The notes beneath the pieces were generated by a model. That model made no database searches and was not told the DNA's origin. It saw only the letters and a program-made list of their open reading frames with translations. From assembly GCF_003686955.1 (NCBI RefSeq), contig NZ_RCVM01000010.1, positions 1-64,000 on the forward strand: DNA of 64,000 nucleotides. The letters run 5' to 3'. Shown one piece after another: positions 16,417 to 26,973 of the stretch (the first letter of the stretch is position 1; each line of letters begins with the position of its first letter). The translations under genes were made by a program, and so were the position numbers. Source of the stretch: Streptococcus hillyeri (GTDB taxonomy: Bacteria > Bacillota > Bacilli > Lactobacillales > Streptococcaceae).

Positions 16417-16718
16417 GATTGGTCTCCTTTCTCAAATTCATCAATTCGGTTGTTCATTCGTACCATTTCTTTCTGGATGTCACCTACCGTGTGAGTAATT
16501 GTACTTAGCTCCTCGGTTGTTTTTTCCAGATGTGTCATCAAACGTTCTTCTCGCTTATTACTGTCAGCTTTAGATTGCTCGTGGAAATCCATCAGCTTCT
16601 TTTCTCGCTTGTCAGACGTTCGGACAAGATACCCAGCGGCGACTACAAAGAGGATAATAAAAAGGATTTCCCAAGTGAATTGACTTTCAGCGATTTTTCT
16701 TGCTTCGTCAAACGGCAT
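16413..16718 (-). CDS. Holin-like protein with coiled coil (BhlA-type)
   Basis: A 101-aa protein with one N-terminal membrane helix (WEILFIILFVVAAGYLV), then a long charged coiled coil ending in MVRMNNRIDEFEKG. This fits the BhlA/UviB-type holins and similar proteins in streptococcal lysis cassettes. The start overlaps no other gene and it precedes the LC3 holin. Confidence 0.7.
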   Translation of the reverse strand: MPFDEARKIAESQFTWEILFIILFVVAAGYLVRTSDKREKKLMDFHEQSKADSNKREERLMTHLEKTTEELSTITHTVGDIQKEMVRMNNRIDEFEKGDQS

Positions 16719-16721
16719 AGG

Positions 16722-16862
16722 CTACTCCTCTTTGTCAGTCGTTTCAGTTCCTACGCTTGATACTTCTACGAGCGCACGCACTTTCTCGCGGAATTTTTTA
16801 GGTACTTGCTCAAGTGTAATCCATCCAAGCTCTACTTGCATTGCAAAATAATTAATCATCAT
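16722..16862 (-). CDS. XkdX-like small tail protein
   Basis: A 46-aa product beginning MMINYFAMQVELGWITLEQV, similar in length and pattern to the XkdX family found after tail-fibre genes. TTGGAGGAACAACA precedes the ATG, so I prefer this start over an upstream one in frame. Confidence 0.7.
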   Translation of the reverse strand: MMINYFAMQVELGWITLEQVPKKFREKVRALVEVSSVGTETTDKEE

Positions 16863-16893
16863 TGTTGTTCCTCCAATATAAAAATTTTTAATT

Positions 16894-17349
16894 TTATTCA
16901 ATAGTTTCTTCATCTTCGACATCCCCCATCATACCAACGATGAGTTCGTTAATAGTGCCTGTTGTGACCTTGATAAGCTCTTCGACTTTTGTAAATTGAG
17001 TCTCCGAGCGCTCAATGGCATCATCAATTTGTGCTAATTTAGCAGCGGTAAACTCAAGTTGCTCCTGCATTGCTTGACGTAGCTTCTGGCCTTCTTTGAT
17101 ATTTAACTCAATCTCATCAATTTTAACGACTGATTCAGCCATAGCACGCTCTGCATACTCGCTTTTAAAGTGCGCCTCACGAGCCAACTCGACAAGCTCT
17201 TGCTCTGATTTATCCCGTTGGTCACCAATCGTGCGCTCTGTGTATGTAGCATATGAGCCAGTCGTTGACGCAATCGTAATGTCCGTATGCGACACTTTAC
17301 CTTCGTCGTCATAGACCGGGTATTTCCCTACGACGTTCCACGCTCTCAT
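16894..17349 (-). CDS. DUF1366 phage protein
   Basis: A 151-aa protein with an N-terminal beta region (WNVVGKYPVYDDEGKVSHTD) and a long coiled coil, typical of DUF1366, which occurs between receptor-binding and lysis genes of streptococcal phages. A structural accessory role is likely but unproven. Its start overlaps the end of the preceding gene. Confidence 0.75.
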   Translation of the reverse strand: MRAWNVVGKYPVYDDEGKVSHTDITIASTTGSYATYTERTIGDQRDKSEQELVELAREAHFKSEYAERAMAESVVKIDEIELNIKEGQKLRQAMQEQLEFTAAKLAQIDDAIERSETQFTKVEELIKVTTGTINELIVGMMGDVEDEETIE

Positions 17350-17531
17350 TCTGTTACCTCCTCGTTTTTTGGTTGTGTTTGTTGGTCAAGCAGAGCTTCC
17401 AACTCTGCGGCTTTCTGAGCAAGCTCTTGATTGACTTGCTGTTGTTGCGCTAGTTGCGCTGTTAACGTCGCTTTATCCAAGCTTAATTGCGCTATCTCAA
17501 GCGCTAAGTTTGATTTAATTTGTTCGTCCAT
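17346..17531 (-). CDS. Short coiled-coil phage protein
   Basis: A 61-aa hydrophilic protein, almost entirely heptad-like (LALEIAQLSLDKATLTAQLA), rich in Gln. The context between the tail fibre and DUF1366 suggests a virion or chaperone role; no family recognised. Confidence 0.65.
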   Translation of the reverse strand: MDEQIKSNLALEIAQLSLDKATLTAQLAQQQQVNQELAQKAAELEALLDQQTQPKNEEVTE

Positions 17532-17540
17532 AGTGTCTCC

Positions 17541-20500
17541 TTAATCAAAAAAGCCTACTCCAGAAACATCATCAGTAAAGTGAGTTTCTCTGCCGAATGC
17601 TCCTGCTCTGTGCAGTTTATTCATGTTGTGGATAAGTTTGTCAAGTATCCCTAAAAGGTTATAATCTCTCGTCATAGCAGCTGCTTGGAATACCATTTTT
17701 TTGGAGTTTTTTGCGTGTTTAAAATAGATATAATCTCCATAAATCTCGACATAATCTGACATGTCATTATCTCGATTAGCAACTATACCAGCAAATCTAG
17801 CAGTATCAATTGTTTGCGATGCATTTCCAGACGTCGCACCTACTATTACATTGACACCGCCACCTGTAGAGTCTTCGATTTTTAAAAATCCAGTATTTGC
17901 ACCTCTTGTACGATGAATTGTATTATAAACAGAATTAAAAGCGATAGACGCATTTGCTTTGAAAGTTATATTAGCTTCATTAAGATTGATTTGCATCGCT
18001 TCGTTTTTAGCAGTAATCACTTTACCTTTCATCCAATCGATCATCGCAGTCTCAATTTTTGCTTTAATAAAGTTTGCGTCTAAACCGACAATCTTGCTTG
18101 CGTTAAGATTGATAACATTGACTCTGCTTGCATCAAGCGTACCTGCTGTAATCTTAGCAGCATCTAAGCTAGCAATCTTAGCAGAGGTGATAACACCGTC
18201 TTGTATGTACGTCGTACCAGTGATTTGCACTAGTTTACCGTCAATCTTGACTGAGCCATCTTTATTGAGATTTAGCTGATTAAGCACAGTACCAGCGCTA
18301 GTCAGATTTTTAACCGCCCAAGAGCCTGCAAGTTGGCTCATTTGGGTTTCCGCCGCTAACTGCATGGCAGACGTGCTGTCCACAAAACTAGTCGGTGGCA
18401 CGTCGCCTCTTACGATAGATATTTGACCAATAGCTACTGTCCCGTTTTTACGTATCCAAACGTGCAAGCCATAGTCGTCTGTCGTTGTGGTTGTTTTAGA
18501 GACAGTAACAGTACCAGTAAATATTTGCGATGACCCTGTTTGGGTCAACCTGATAGGAAAAACTGCAATCTTATCAGTACCGTTTTTTATCTCAATTCCC
18601 ACGATGTCGTCTGGTAAAACGTCCACCCAAAGATTAACTCGATAACTTAATTTTTCGCCTGCTGTAAAGCTTTGGGTGTGTAGCGGTACCTGGAATCCTT
18701 TCCATTTTGGCGAAGACAAACCTGTCTGCGTAATACGCAAGAGTTTATAACTGCTTGTACCTGTTAGTGCAAGAGTTGAATTAGATGTTCTAGCTTTATA
18801 TTTCGAAAAATTTGTCGGGTCGTAAACTAAATTTTGACCGTCTGACAGACTTGATACACGACTTACAAGGCCTTTGGCCGTCTCAATCGCTTGATAAATG
18901 TCACCACCAGCCACAATCGACCGCTCAAACTTACTAGCCGACTGAATAGCCTGTGAAATCGCACTCCCATCACCAATCACACGCTTGTGAGCATCTACGG
19001 TGTCTTTGACTGTGTTAAAAGCAGTGACTACCGATAGCTCTTTTACCGATGGGCTCCAAGGTTGCTCAAGACGACCCTCAAGTAATTGATAACCTGCAAC
19101 GCTAAAACCTCCGACGTCACTAGCCAGAATCGCAAATCTCGCTCTGATTTTGCCTGAGCGCGTTGGTACAAAATGCAATGTAAACCGTTTAAAATCAGTA
19201 CCAACATCATCAATATGGTGGTTACGACGAGTTGTACTTGTGATATCGTCACCACCAAAATTATAGAGGTAAAAGTAAACAGTCCCTGTTGTCTCTTTGG
19301 CGACATACGCGCTAAAAATGTACTCTTTACCAGCCTCGACTTGCCAGGTTAACGTCGGTGATGCTTTGTTACCACTTTGCCAAGTCAACACATCCGCTCC
19401 TGCGACAGTACGACCGTCTAGTCGCCAATTGCCATCAATCCAAAAGTGAGACCCGCTAAAATCCTTTGTCCCGTCTACGAGATTGACGCTTGTTGACGTT
19501 GGTATCAGTGCTTTTGTCTCGGTGATAGAGCGCTCAAAACTGCCTGCTGTCTCTGTGACCTTATTTTCAAGCACTGTTGAGGTCACATAAGGCTGTAACG
19601 CTGATGATGTGATATAGCCACGACCTGTGATGTTACTGTCGACTTGCGCTTTGGTCTGATAGCCCTTGCCAGATATGGCCTGCTCAACCTGCGTGCTAGT
19701 CAATCGTTTGGAAATTTCGTCAGCATGTTGCTCTACTGATGTTTCTAGCGTTGATAGTCGTCCTGTCGCAGTGTTAAAGTCTGTCTTAGTCACAAGACTG
19801 GCAATCTTGTCAGTCGCAACTTTTAACTCTGCTTTCGCTTGAGTAATTGATTGAGCGTTAGCCTGTGCTTTTGCCAATGCGTCACTAGCTGTTGATTTGA
19901 CGTTATCTACTAGCGTTTTTTCTGCTTTGAGTGCAATCTGTCCTGTGTGCTGAGCAATCAGCGTTTCGGCATTTGTCAAACGACCCGTCGCAGTATCAAA
20001 ATCACGTTGAGAGACTTTGCTTGACACATCGTTTATCAGTTGTCTGATGCTAGTCTCAGCAGTCGTTACTTTACCCTCAGTCTGAGATAAACGTGTTGAT
20101 AGTTGCTCTTGGCCTTGTGCTGTTTGGGTGATGAGCGTCTTAGCATTTATCAGTTTGTCCTGTAGCTCTTCTGGCGCTACGCTGTGCGCTGTGGCAATCT
20201 CTCCTATTTCCAGCTTTAATTTATCAATATACAAGATACTGTTTGTCGTGAAATTGTATCCATAAACATAAAAAAGGACACTTTTGCCAAAGTCGCATGT
20301 AAATTTATCAAATGGTACTTTAACATTAACACGTTGCCATTTGTTAAACGAGTCTACAATTAGATTAAATTGCCCTGCGTGGAATTTTCTTGTTCCTGAT
20401 TTGTCATAGTAGTATAATCCACCGAAGATTTTTGTGCCTGCACCAGTTGCAAAAACATCGACCGAAAACATAAAATTATCAGTCGTTTGAGGTATTCGAC

Positions 20501-22778
20501 TAGTTATATTCTGAGAAAAACCTTTCCAATTTCGTTGGCCATTACTTTCATTGAAAACTCCTACAGATTGTCGCTCTGCTCCATCTCCAACATAAGCATG
20601 ATAGCTTGTTGCAGGATTAGAGATACCACCATTGTATGTATTCCAGTTTTTTGCGCTTTTATCGTAAGCCTGACCGCCAACAACAAACGCAGTAGTTGTT
20701 GCTGTCTGCTCAAACGAGCTATTAAGCAATAAGTTAACTCCACCAAATTCCTTTGGTATTAAGCCTTTTGTCTCGCTAATCTCAGTCGTGATACGATTAC
20801 CTAACTGAGTAATTGAGCTTTCAGCAGTCGTCAAGCGTTGTTTTGCTTGGTCAAAATCACTTGTTTTGACACGGCTTGCGATTTCCCCAGCCTGGACTTG
20901 CAAGGTGGATTCAGCGGATGAGACACGACCGGTCAGTGTGTCAACTGTTGCTCTTGTGGCAAGTAGCTTGATGTTTTCCTTTGTCTGCGTAAGCTCTGTT
21001 GATACCCCATCAATCTGACCTGCTAAGAGACTTTTGGTCAACTCGATTAACCTGTTAGCCTCTGCCACTGCTTGACTTTTAGCTGTGGCCAGTTTACCTT
21101 CTGTCGCCTGTCTCTCAGCTATATCTAAGCGTTGCGCCTCTGCTATTGCCTCAGACTTGTACTGCAAAGCTTTAGTCAAGGCATTAGCTGCGTCCGATTT
21201 AGCTTGCGTGCCAATTTGTTGCGCTTGCTGGGCTAGCGTCTTTGCGTCTGTCGCTTGTGCACGGATGTCGGAGACTTGTCGGTCATGCTCAGCGCTGCTT
21301 GCTTCGATTTGGGCAGTGACTTGAGCAATTTCTTTCGCAATTCTATCACGCAAGGCTTCGCTGTCATAGGTCCTCAAGATTTCTTCCCAGACTTCTCCTG
21401 TCCATCTGAGCATAATCTTATGACCTTCGTGCTCAGAGTCGGGCTTGTACCAAATGTCATTGATAATGACCTTCCCTGGGTATTTCTTGCTAGGGTCTTC
21501 AGCGCCATACCAGTTATTGTTAAAACCATCAGCACTTGGCAGAAAGTCTGGGAGGTTTTGCACAAAGTTCGAGAACTCGTTGGCCACAAAGTTATCAATA
21601 GCCTTGTCAGCAATGATCTGAGCTTTTGCCTCATTGCTTTCTCCTACTCTGTCCCCAAGCTTGATGTCGCTTGACTGATTGTTGAGGCGGTTGAATGTAA
21701 TTTCAAAAATACGGGTGTCATAGTCCAGTTTTTTGTCGTGGCGAACCACTCGGATAGTGTCTCCGACCTTCACGCCTCGTAGATAGACACTTGATGTCTT
21801 CAAGGTCAGTTGTGGCCGTGCTGTATCAATCAGGGTCTTATAGGTTCGTTCTGCTAAAATCTCTGGGTCTTCCTCTTCAGGAAATTCCACAAATCCGATT
21901 TTGGGACGCATTGAACCGTCAGCGTTTTTGATACCGTACAACTTCGTCATTGCAGGTAGTTCAAGATACTTCTGCCCCTTTGGTTTATTGACTGGTTTTC
22001 CTTTAGCTGTTGACCAGACTACATCCTCAAAAGTGATTTTACGTCCGTAACCGTCTGATTGTTGCATCGCTTGTGTTGTTTTGTTTTCGCTCGATGAACG
22101 TTCTGCTATATCCCCCGCAGAGCTGACTTGCACACCTTTACCACGTCCTACAAGAGCTGTAAAAATGTTTGTTCTTTCAATTTCTTGGATGATTTGTAGA
22201 GCGTTATGGCCGTAAACCACTCGCTTACCGATGGCTTGACCGATTTTTTTCTTAAAATCAATGTAACGGGCACCGATTTGGTTGCCGTTCATCTCAACGA
22301 AAAATTGCATTTCCAGGTCCCAGACTTCGCATACCTTTTTCAGTGCGTCAAAGGTTGAAACATAATAAAAATTGGTGCTGTGTGGAGTTGTTTCGCCAAT
22401 AAATCGAACTTGCCAATTTGTATCTTTTAGCAAATCATTGATGACCTCTCTGGCAAAAGCATTTTGAGGTCGTTTGTCATAAACAACCGTTTTTCTAAGC
22501 TCCTCGATACCAGACTGGACACCGATTAATGATGTCAGATTATCAGAAGTCTTCTGAGCAACGTAAAAATAATGAAAAGTGTGAGCATCTTCTATGGTCT
22601 GTATGGCCATGTACTCCACTTTTTCCAGTTCGTCAGCGTTTAAAGCTTTCATCTCGACAGTCAACCTGTCAGAAACATAGCGCTCACTGGTTAGAGTATA
22701 CTTCTGGAGAGCTGTCTTGATAGCAGGTTTATTGACAATTTTAAAGAGTTTCTCGTCTTTATCAAATAAATAAATCAC
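17541..22778 (-). CDS. Tail-associated lysin/receptor-binding protein (Tal)
   Basis: This 1745-aa protein caps the tail. The first 400 residues or so match the Prophage_tail/endopeptidase baseplate domain. Next come a linker with NWYGAEDPSKKYPGKVIIND, long coiled coils with repeats such as TQTAQGQEQLSTRLSQTEGK, three or so beta-sandwich domains (around LLNSSFEQTATTTAF and LVDGTKDFSG) and a C-terminal fibre region beginning near KNLTSAGTVLNQLNLNKDG. The GTG at 22778 overlaps the Dit stop (GTGA); a TTG at 22796 is the alternative start. It is probably the main host-range determinant. Confidence 0.88.
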   Translation of the reverse strand: MIYLFDKDEKLFKIVNKPAIKTALQKYTLTSERYVSDRLTVEMKALNADELEKVEYMAIQTIEDAHTFHYFYVAQKTSDNLTSLIGVQSGIEELRKTVVYDKRPQNAFAREVINDLLKDTNWQVRFIGETTPHSTNFYYVSTFDALKKVCEVWDLEMQFFVEMNGNQIGARYIDFKKKIGQAIGKRVVYGHNALQIIQEIERTNIFTALVGRGKGVQVSSAGDIAERSSSENKTTQAMQQSDGYGRKITFEDVVWSTAKGKPVNKPKGQKYLELPAMTKLYGIKNADGSMRPKIGFVEFPEEEDPEILAERTYKTLIDTARPQLTLKTSSVYLRGVKVGDTIRVVRHDKKLDYDTRIFEITFNRLNNQSSDIKLGDRVGESNEAKAQIIADKAIDNFVANEFSNFVQNLPDFLPSADGFNNNWYGAEDPSKKYPGKVIINDIWYKPDSEHEGHKIMLRWTGEVWEEILRTYDSEALRDRIAKEIAQVTAQIEASSAEHDRQVSDIRAQATDAKTLAQQAQQIGTQAKSDAANALTKALQYKSEAIAEAQRLDIAERQATEGKLATAKSQAVAEANRLIELTKSLLAGQIDGVSTELTQTKENIKLLATRATVDTLTGRVSSAESTLQVQAGEIASRVKTSDFDQAKQRLTTAESSITQLGNRITTEISETKGLIPKEFGGVNLLLNSSFEQTATTTAFVVGGQAYDKSAKNWNTYNGGISNPATSYHAYVGDGAERQSVGVFNESNGQRNWKGFSQNITSRIPQTTDNFMFSVDVFATGAGTKIFGGLYYYDKSGTRKFHAGQFNLIVDSFNKWQRVNVKVPFDKFTCDFGKSVLFYVYGYNFTTNSILYIDKLKLEIGEIATAHSVAPEELQDKLINAKTLITQTAQGQEQLSTRLSQTEGKVTTAETSIRQLINDVSSKVSQRDFDTATGRLTNAETLIAQHTGQIALKAEKTLVDNVKSTASDALAKAQANAQSITQAKAELKVATDKIASLVTKTDFNTATGRLSTLETSVEQHADEISKRLTSTQVEQAISGKGYQTKAQVDSNITGRGYITSSALQPYVTSTVLENKVTETAGSFERSITETKALIPTSTSVNLVDGTKDFSGSHFWIDGNWRLDGRTVAGADVLTWQSGNKASPTLTWQVEAGKEYIFSAYVAKETTGTVYFYLYNFGGDDITSTTRRNHHIDDVGTDFKRFTLHFVPTRSGKIRARFAILASDVGGFSVAGYQLLEGRLEQPWSPSVKELSVVTAFNTVKDTVDAHKRVIGDGSAISQAIQSASKFERSIVAGGDIYQAIETAKGLVSRVSSLSDGQNLVYDPTNFSKYKARTSNSTLALTGTSSYKLLRITQTGLSSPKWKGFQVPLHTQSFTAGEKLSYRVNLWVDVLPDDIVGIEIKNGTDKIAVFPIRLTQTGSSQIFTGTVTVSKTTTTTDDYGLHVWIRKNGTVAIGQISIVRGDVPPTSFVDSTSAMQLAAETQMSQLAGSWAVKNLTSAGTVLNQLNLNKDGSVKIDGKLVQITGTTYIQDGVITSAKIASLDAAKITAGTLDASRVNVINLNASKIVGLDANFIKAKIETAMIDWMKGKVITAKNEAMQINLNEANITFKANASIAFNSVYNTIHRTRGANTGFLKIEDSTGGGVNVIVGATSGNASQTIDTARFAGIVANRDNDMSDYVEIYGDYIYFKHAKNSKKMVFQAAAMTRDYNLLGILDKLIHNMNKLHRAGAFGRETHFTDDVSGVGFFD

Positions 22779-23566
22779 GCTCGTTCGTCCCTCCAAACTA
22801 CTTTTTTTACCGTGGCGTTTTTGGCTGTAATAGTATCACCATTTCGGACAGTGAATTGTTCCAGCGGACTGAATCGCTCTAGCTCGCTGAGAATATTCCT
22901 GCCGTTGTAGGTAGCGGTCACTTCTTCGACTCCAAAAGTCACCACAATGTCTTTTCCTGCTGTATATGATCCTGAAAAAGATAAAATCTTTGTGCTGTTG
23001 ATAATCTGTACCTGGCTAACCGTCCCAGTCGGTGTGACTGTGATTGATTCAGGTAAGACTTCCGAGGCATCTGATAAAGAAACAAGCCCAGTTGAGTTCT
23101 GGGCTGATTTTTTCTTATATCCGTCTGGTACTAGCAGGGTGAACTTGCTGACAATGGAAAGTGATTTTTCCTCAATATCATCAGCGCCACTGAAATAACC
23201 GTAATAGGTGTAACCAGGTTCATCCTTAAATGTGATTTCAAGATAACCACTACTAGCATGAGTCCGCAAAATCTTGTTCAGTTTTGCAAATTTATCCCGC
23301 ATTTCAGCACTGTTTTTTGCTTCAAGTTGGTACTTGATTTCTAAAGTGCGCTCATCATCTGAAATATCTTCCACCCAAACACCACGACGACCAGGTACAG
23401 AGGTGGTCTTGACACTCTGCCCAACAATGCCTCTACCCGTCACCGTCAAATGGCGGTACCCCTCAACCAAGTGGTTAAGAGGTGTACCGTTAATCGACAT
23501 ATTATCTACAGGTTCAACAGGAGCACGAATACCCTGTGAAACTGTTGTATCTACAAATGTATACAT
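22775..23566 (-). CDS. Distal tail protein (Dit)
   Basis: A 263-aa protein between tape measure and Tal. RHLTVTGRGIVG, PGRRGVWVEDISDDERTLEIKY and the later EVLPESITVTPTG fit the Dit/sipho_tail family, the ring that joins tail tube to baseplate. AAAGGATTCTT lies before the ATG. Confidence 0.88.
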   Translation of the reverse strand: MYTFVDTTVSQGIRAPVEPVDNMSINGTPLNHLVEGYRHLTVTGRGIVGQSVKTTSVPGRRGVWVEDISDDERTLEIKYQLEAKNSAEMRDKFAKLNKILRTHASSGYLEITFKDEPGYTYYGYFSGADDIEEKSLSIVSKFTLLVPDGYKKKSAQNSTGLVSLSDASEVLPESITVTPTGTVSQVQIINSTKILSFSGSYTAGKDIVVTFGVEEVTATYNGRNILSELERFSPLEQFTVRNGDTITAKNATVKKVVWRDERA

Positions 23567-23577
23567 AAGAATCCTTT

Positions 23578-26500
23578 CTAATAATCACTTAAAATTAATT
23601 CCAAATCTTGCATTTCTGTGATGTCTTCGGTAAATGTTCTAAAGCTATGATTACCAAGCGTTAAATTAAAGTGAGCCGCTTCCTTAGTTTGGTTTAGCTC
23701 GTAAGTTGCCGACAAGCTACCAGAAACGTTGTTGGTGAATCTGCTTTGGAGTGCGTTGGACATACTAGCTACACGGCTACTAGCATCTTCAAAGCCTGCT
23801 CTGATAGAGCCAGCCATGCCTGAAACTGTGTCTTGAACATTTCCAAAACCAGTCTCTAAACCACCGTTTAAACCACCCATGATAGCTTTACCAGCTGGAA
23901 TCAAGAGTTTTTTATCGTAAGAGATAGGACCTTTGTGCGCTTTAATCCAACCAGCAATACCACCTACAAAATTTTGAACAGCTCCCCATGCAGCTTTCAA
24001 ACCGCCTAAAAATCCGTCCATGATTGCTCTACCAGCTCCTGATAAATCAATGTTTCCAAGGCCATTTAAAATATTTTTAACTCCAGAAATGGCGCTACTA
24101 ACACCAGATTTCATGGCGTTCATTGCGTTAACAAAAGCTGACTTCATAGCATTTCCGACATTTGTAACAATGTTTTTGGCTGCATTGATGTTATTTGTAA
24201 TAACAGACTTGATTCCATTCCAGACGCTTGTGATTACAGATTTGATAGTGTTCATCACTGTTGTGATAACTGTCTTGATACCGTTAATCAATGTAGTTAT
24301 AACAGACTTGATTCCATTCCAGACAGTTTGAGCTACTCCTTTGATAGCTTCCCAAGCGCCTTGCCAGTCGCCTTTTATCAAAGCTGTAGCTGTCTTGATG
24401 ATACCTGCAATGACATTTAATGCAGTTGATATAACCGTGGAAATGACATTCCACACAGTAGAAACAATAGTCTTAATGACGTTCCATATCGTACTCCATA
24501 CCGTTTGAATAACGGTTAAGCCTGTTGAAATGACGGTTTTGATATTTGCTAAAATCGTTGAGATAACAACCTTAATATTCTCCCAAGTAGTTGACATAAT
24601 TGGTTGCAATACAGCCCAAGCAACGTTCCAGATACTTTGCAATACCGACATACCTGTCTGAATTATAGTCGTAACTACGCTGATAGCTCCAGAAATCACC
24701 GCTTTAATAGCTTCCCAAGCCACCGAAATAACTGGGGCTAATGTATTCCAAGCCACAGTAGCAACTTGAATAATGCCATTCCATAGCGCTGACATGAACT
24801 CCTTGAATGAATTCCAAATAGATTTTAAAGCCTCAACGATTGGGGCGATTCCTTCTGTGAGCCCATTCCACGCAGTAATTGCGGTACTCTTAATACCTTC
24901 CCAGAGAGTTGTAAAGAATTCTACTAAAGCATTCCAAACATTTTTCACACCTTCGATAATGGGTATTAGTCCTTCTGTGAAACCGTTCCATGAGTTTGTA
25001 GCAGTCGTTTTTATGTTTGTCCATAAAGTTGTAAACCATTCAACGAGTGTATTCCAAATCGTCTTAATTCCTTCGACAACTGGCGAGATAAACTCTAAAA
25101 ATCCATTCCACGCCGTGCTTGCCGTTGACTTAATGGACTCCCAAAGCGTACCAAACCATTCTACCGCACTATTCCAAGCCGCTTTTATACCTTCCCAAGC
25201 TTGAGAGGCTACATCTTTGATACCATTCCAAATTGAAATGCAGGCGCTTCTAAATGCTTCTGACTTGTTCCACAAAAGAACTAACGCAGCAACTACCCCA
25301 GCAATACCCAAAACTATCCATCCGATAGGGGTTGCTGTAAAAGCAGCACTAAGCGCAGTCCAAGCTCCAGAGAAAGCACTAGCTATCGCAGAACCTGCTG
25401 CGGTAGAAGTAAAGAATCCAGAAATTGCAGTTCCTGCAGTCGAAGCCCAGCCTCCGATTTTACTGAAAATGTTTAATCCACCTAAAGCCCCTTTAGCAAT
25501 TATAGAGCTATCAGCCATAAAAGTGAGAGCCGATGCTGCCGATTTAGAACCTTTAGCCATCCCGATCAACGCACTACCGACATTTTTAGCGTTTTTCAAG
25601 CCAGATATACCTTTTTTAGCTAAATCAAACGAACCTTTGACACCCTTAGCAATATGACCAGCGTTCATCATTGCGCCACCTACTCCAGTAAGAGCTGGCC
25701 CCACAACTGGCGTTAGCCCAACAAAGCCTCTAGTCACTTTAGCCAAAGCGCTATCTGATTCTGTAGCCCATTCTAAAATACCAGAACCGCTATCAAGAAG
25801 CCCTCCAGTTATCTTAGATTGGCTTTGACTAGCTTTGTAACTCAGTGATTCCCAAGAACCTCCTAATTGTTCAATTTTAGAGCCTACGTTTTGTTGCATG
25901 TCATTAGCTGAATTTTTGAGGAATCCCACTGCTTTGTCATGAGAGCCCGATGCTTTATCTAATTCTGCGCTATATTTAGCCCACTTAGAACTTGCATCAT
26001 CAGTACCTTTTCCAATTGAATCCAACAACGGTCGCATAGCTTGCAAACCTGCTGTATTAAACATCGCTTTTAAAGCTGCGGTTTTCTGCGATTCACTCAT
26101 CCCATCAGTAGCTTTAGCCACTTCTTCAAGGATTTGCGGAAAAGGCTTCATGTTCCCTTGTGCATCAGTAAAACTAATACCTAATCTATCAGCCATCTTT
26201 GCCGCTTTTTTAGTTGGAGCTTGCATCATCAAAAGAGCATGATTCAAGTCTTGGGCAGCCTGTGCAGAACTCATACCGGTATTAGTCAAAAGACCTATAG
26301 CGGTAGAAGTATCTGCTAAACCAATTCCGGAAGCTGATGCAGTAGGACCAATTGTCGCTAAGGCTTGTTGCATTGACTCTATCGAAGCGTTAGACAGGTT
26401 GGCCGACTTAGTAAGGATACCCGCCGCTTGTTGAGGGCTTTCTAGACTAGAACCCCAAACTGTCATAGCTTGTTGAACCACCCCTGCTGTTGTCCGCAAA

Positions 26501-26955
26501 TCAGAACCTGCTGCAACCGAAGCTTGAGCAACCGCTGGGAAAATTTTCTTTAAATCTCCCACACTTGCACCATTCTGAGCCATCTCAATCATGGCATAGG
26601 CTGCATCGTTAGCAGAAATAGGCAAATCTCTACCCATTTTCATAGCAACTGCTGATAAACCTTCCATGTCACCTTTTAGTGATTGTCCGCTTGATCCTGC
26701 TACTACTGCAGCCTTGTTTATTGCTGATTCAAAATCACCGTAACTGTTTAAAGTTTTTACACCTACTGCTGTAATTGCTGCACCAGCTACCGCCATCGGC
26801 TTCCCGACCGCTTCCATAGCTCCAGTAACTTTCTGTCCAAAGGTTTTCCCTTGGTTTTCCGTAGCCTGCAACTGCCTTTGAACATCTTTCAAAACGCTTG
26901 TCATCGACCTGTCGACCGCTGTCAATATCGCTTCAACTGAGTAACTTTCTGCCAT
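23578..26955 (-). CDS. Tail tape measure protein
   Basis: A 1125-aa protein that sets tail length and passes through the tail at infection. The N-terminal PhageMin_Tail domain includes DFESAINKAAVVAGSSG and the long Ala/Gly-rich block to about residue 300. Hydrophobic segments occur near 500-560. From about 570 to 900 it has degenerate Trp-containing repeats (VWNVIKTIVSTVWNVIST and similar). AAAGGAGGTAAATAG precedes the ATG. Confidence 0.95.
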   Translation of the reverse strand: MAESYSVEAILTAVDRSMTSVLKDVQRQLQATENQGKTFGQKVTGAMEAVGKPMAVAGAAITAVGVKTLNSYGDFESAINKAAVVAGSSGQSLKGDMEGLSAVAMKMGRDLPISANDAAYAMIEMAQNGASVGDLKKIFPAVAQASVAAGSDLRTTAGVVQQAMTVWGSSLESPQQAAGILTKSANLSNASIESMQQALATIGPTASASGIGLADTSTAIGLLTNTGMSSAQAAQDLNHALLMMQAPTKKAAKMADRLGISFTDAQGNMKPFPQILEEVAKATDGMSESQKTAALKAMFNTAGLQAMRPLLDSIGKGTDDASSKWAKYSAELDKASGSHDKAVGFLKNSANDMQQNVGSKIEQLGGSWESLSYKASQSQSKITGGLLDSGSGILEWATESDSALAKVTRGFVGLTPVVGPALTGVGGAMMNAGHIAKGVKGSFDLAKKGISGLKNAKNVGSALIGMAKGSKSAASALTFMADSSIIAKGALGGLNIFSKIGGWASTAGTAISGFFTSTAAGSAIASAFSGAWTALSAAFTATPIGWIVLGIAGVVAALVLLWNKSEAFRSACISIWNGIKDVASQAWEGIKAAWNSAVEWFGTLWESIKSTASTAWNGFLEFISPVVEGIKTIWNTLVEWFTTLWTNIKTTATNSWNGFTEGLIPIIEGVKNVWNALVEFFTTLWEGIKSTAITAWNGLTEGIAPIVEALKSIWNSFKEFMSALWNGIIQVATVAWNTLAPVISVAWEAIKAVISGAISVVTTIIQTGMSVLQSIWNVAWAVLQPIMSTTWENIKVVISTILANIKTVISTGLTVIQTVWSTIWNVIKTIVSTVWNVISTVISTALNVIAGIIKTATALIKGDWQGAWEAIKGVAQTVWNGIKSVITTLINGIKTVITTVMNTIKSVITSVWNGIKSVITNNINAAKNIVTNVGNAMKSAFVNAMNAMKSGVSSAISGVKNILNGLGNIDLSGAGRAIMDGFLGGLKAAWGAVQNFVGGIAGWIKAHKGPISYDKKLLIPAGKAIMGGLNGGLETGFGNVQDTVSGMAGSIRAGFEDASSRVASMSNALQSRFTNNVSGSLSATYELNQTKEAAHFNLTLGNHSFRTFTEDITEMQDLELILSDY

Positions 26956-26973
26956 CTATTTACCTCCTTTCCT

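Noticed and set aside
24020..25657. Long rightward ORFs over the tape measure gene
   Set aside because: Antisense frames produced by the repetitive, stop-poor tape measure sequence.
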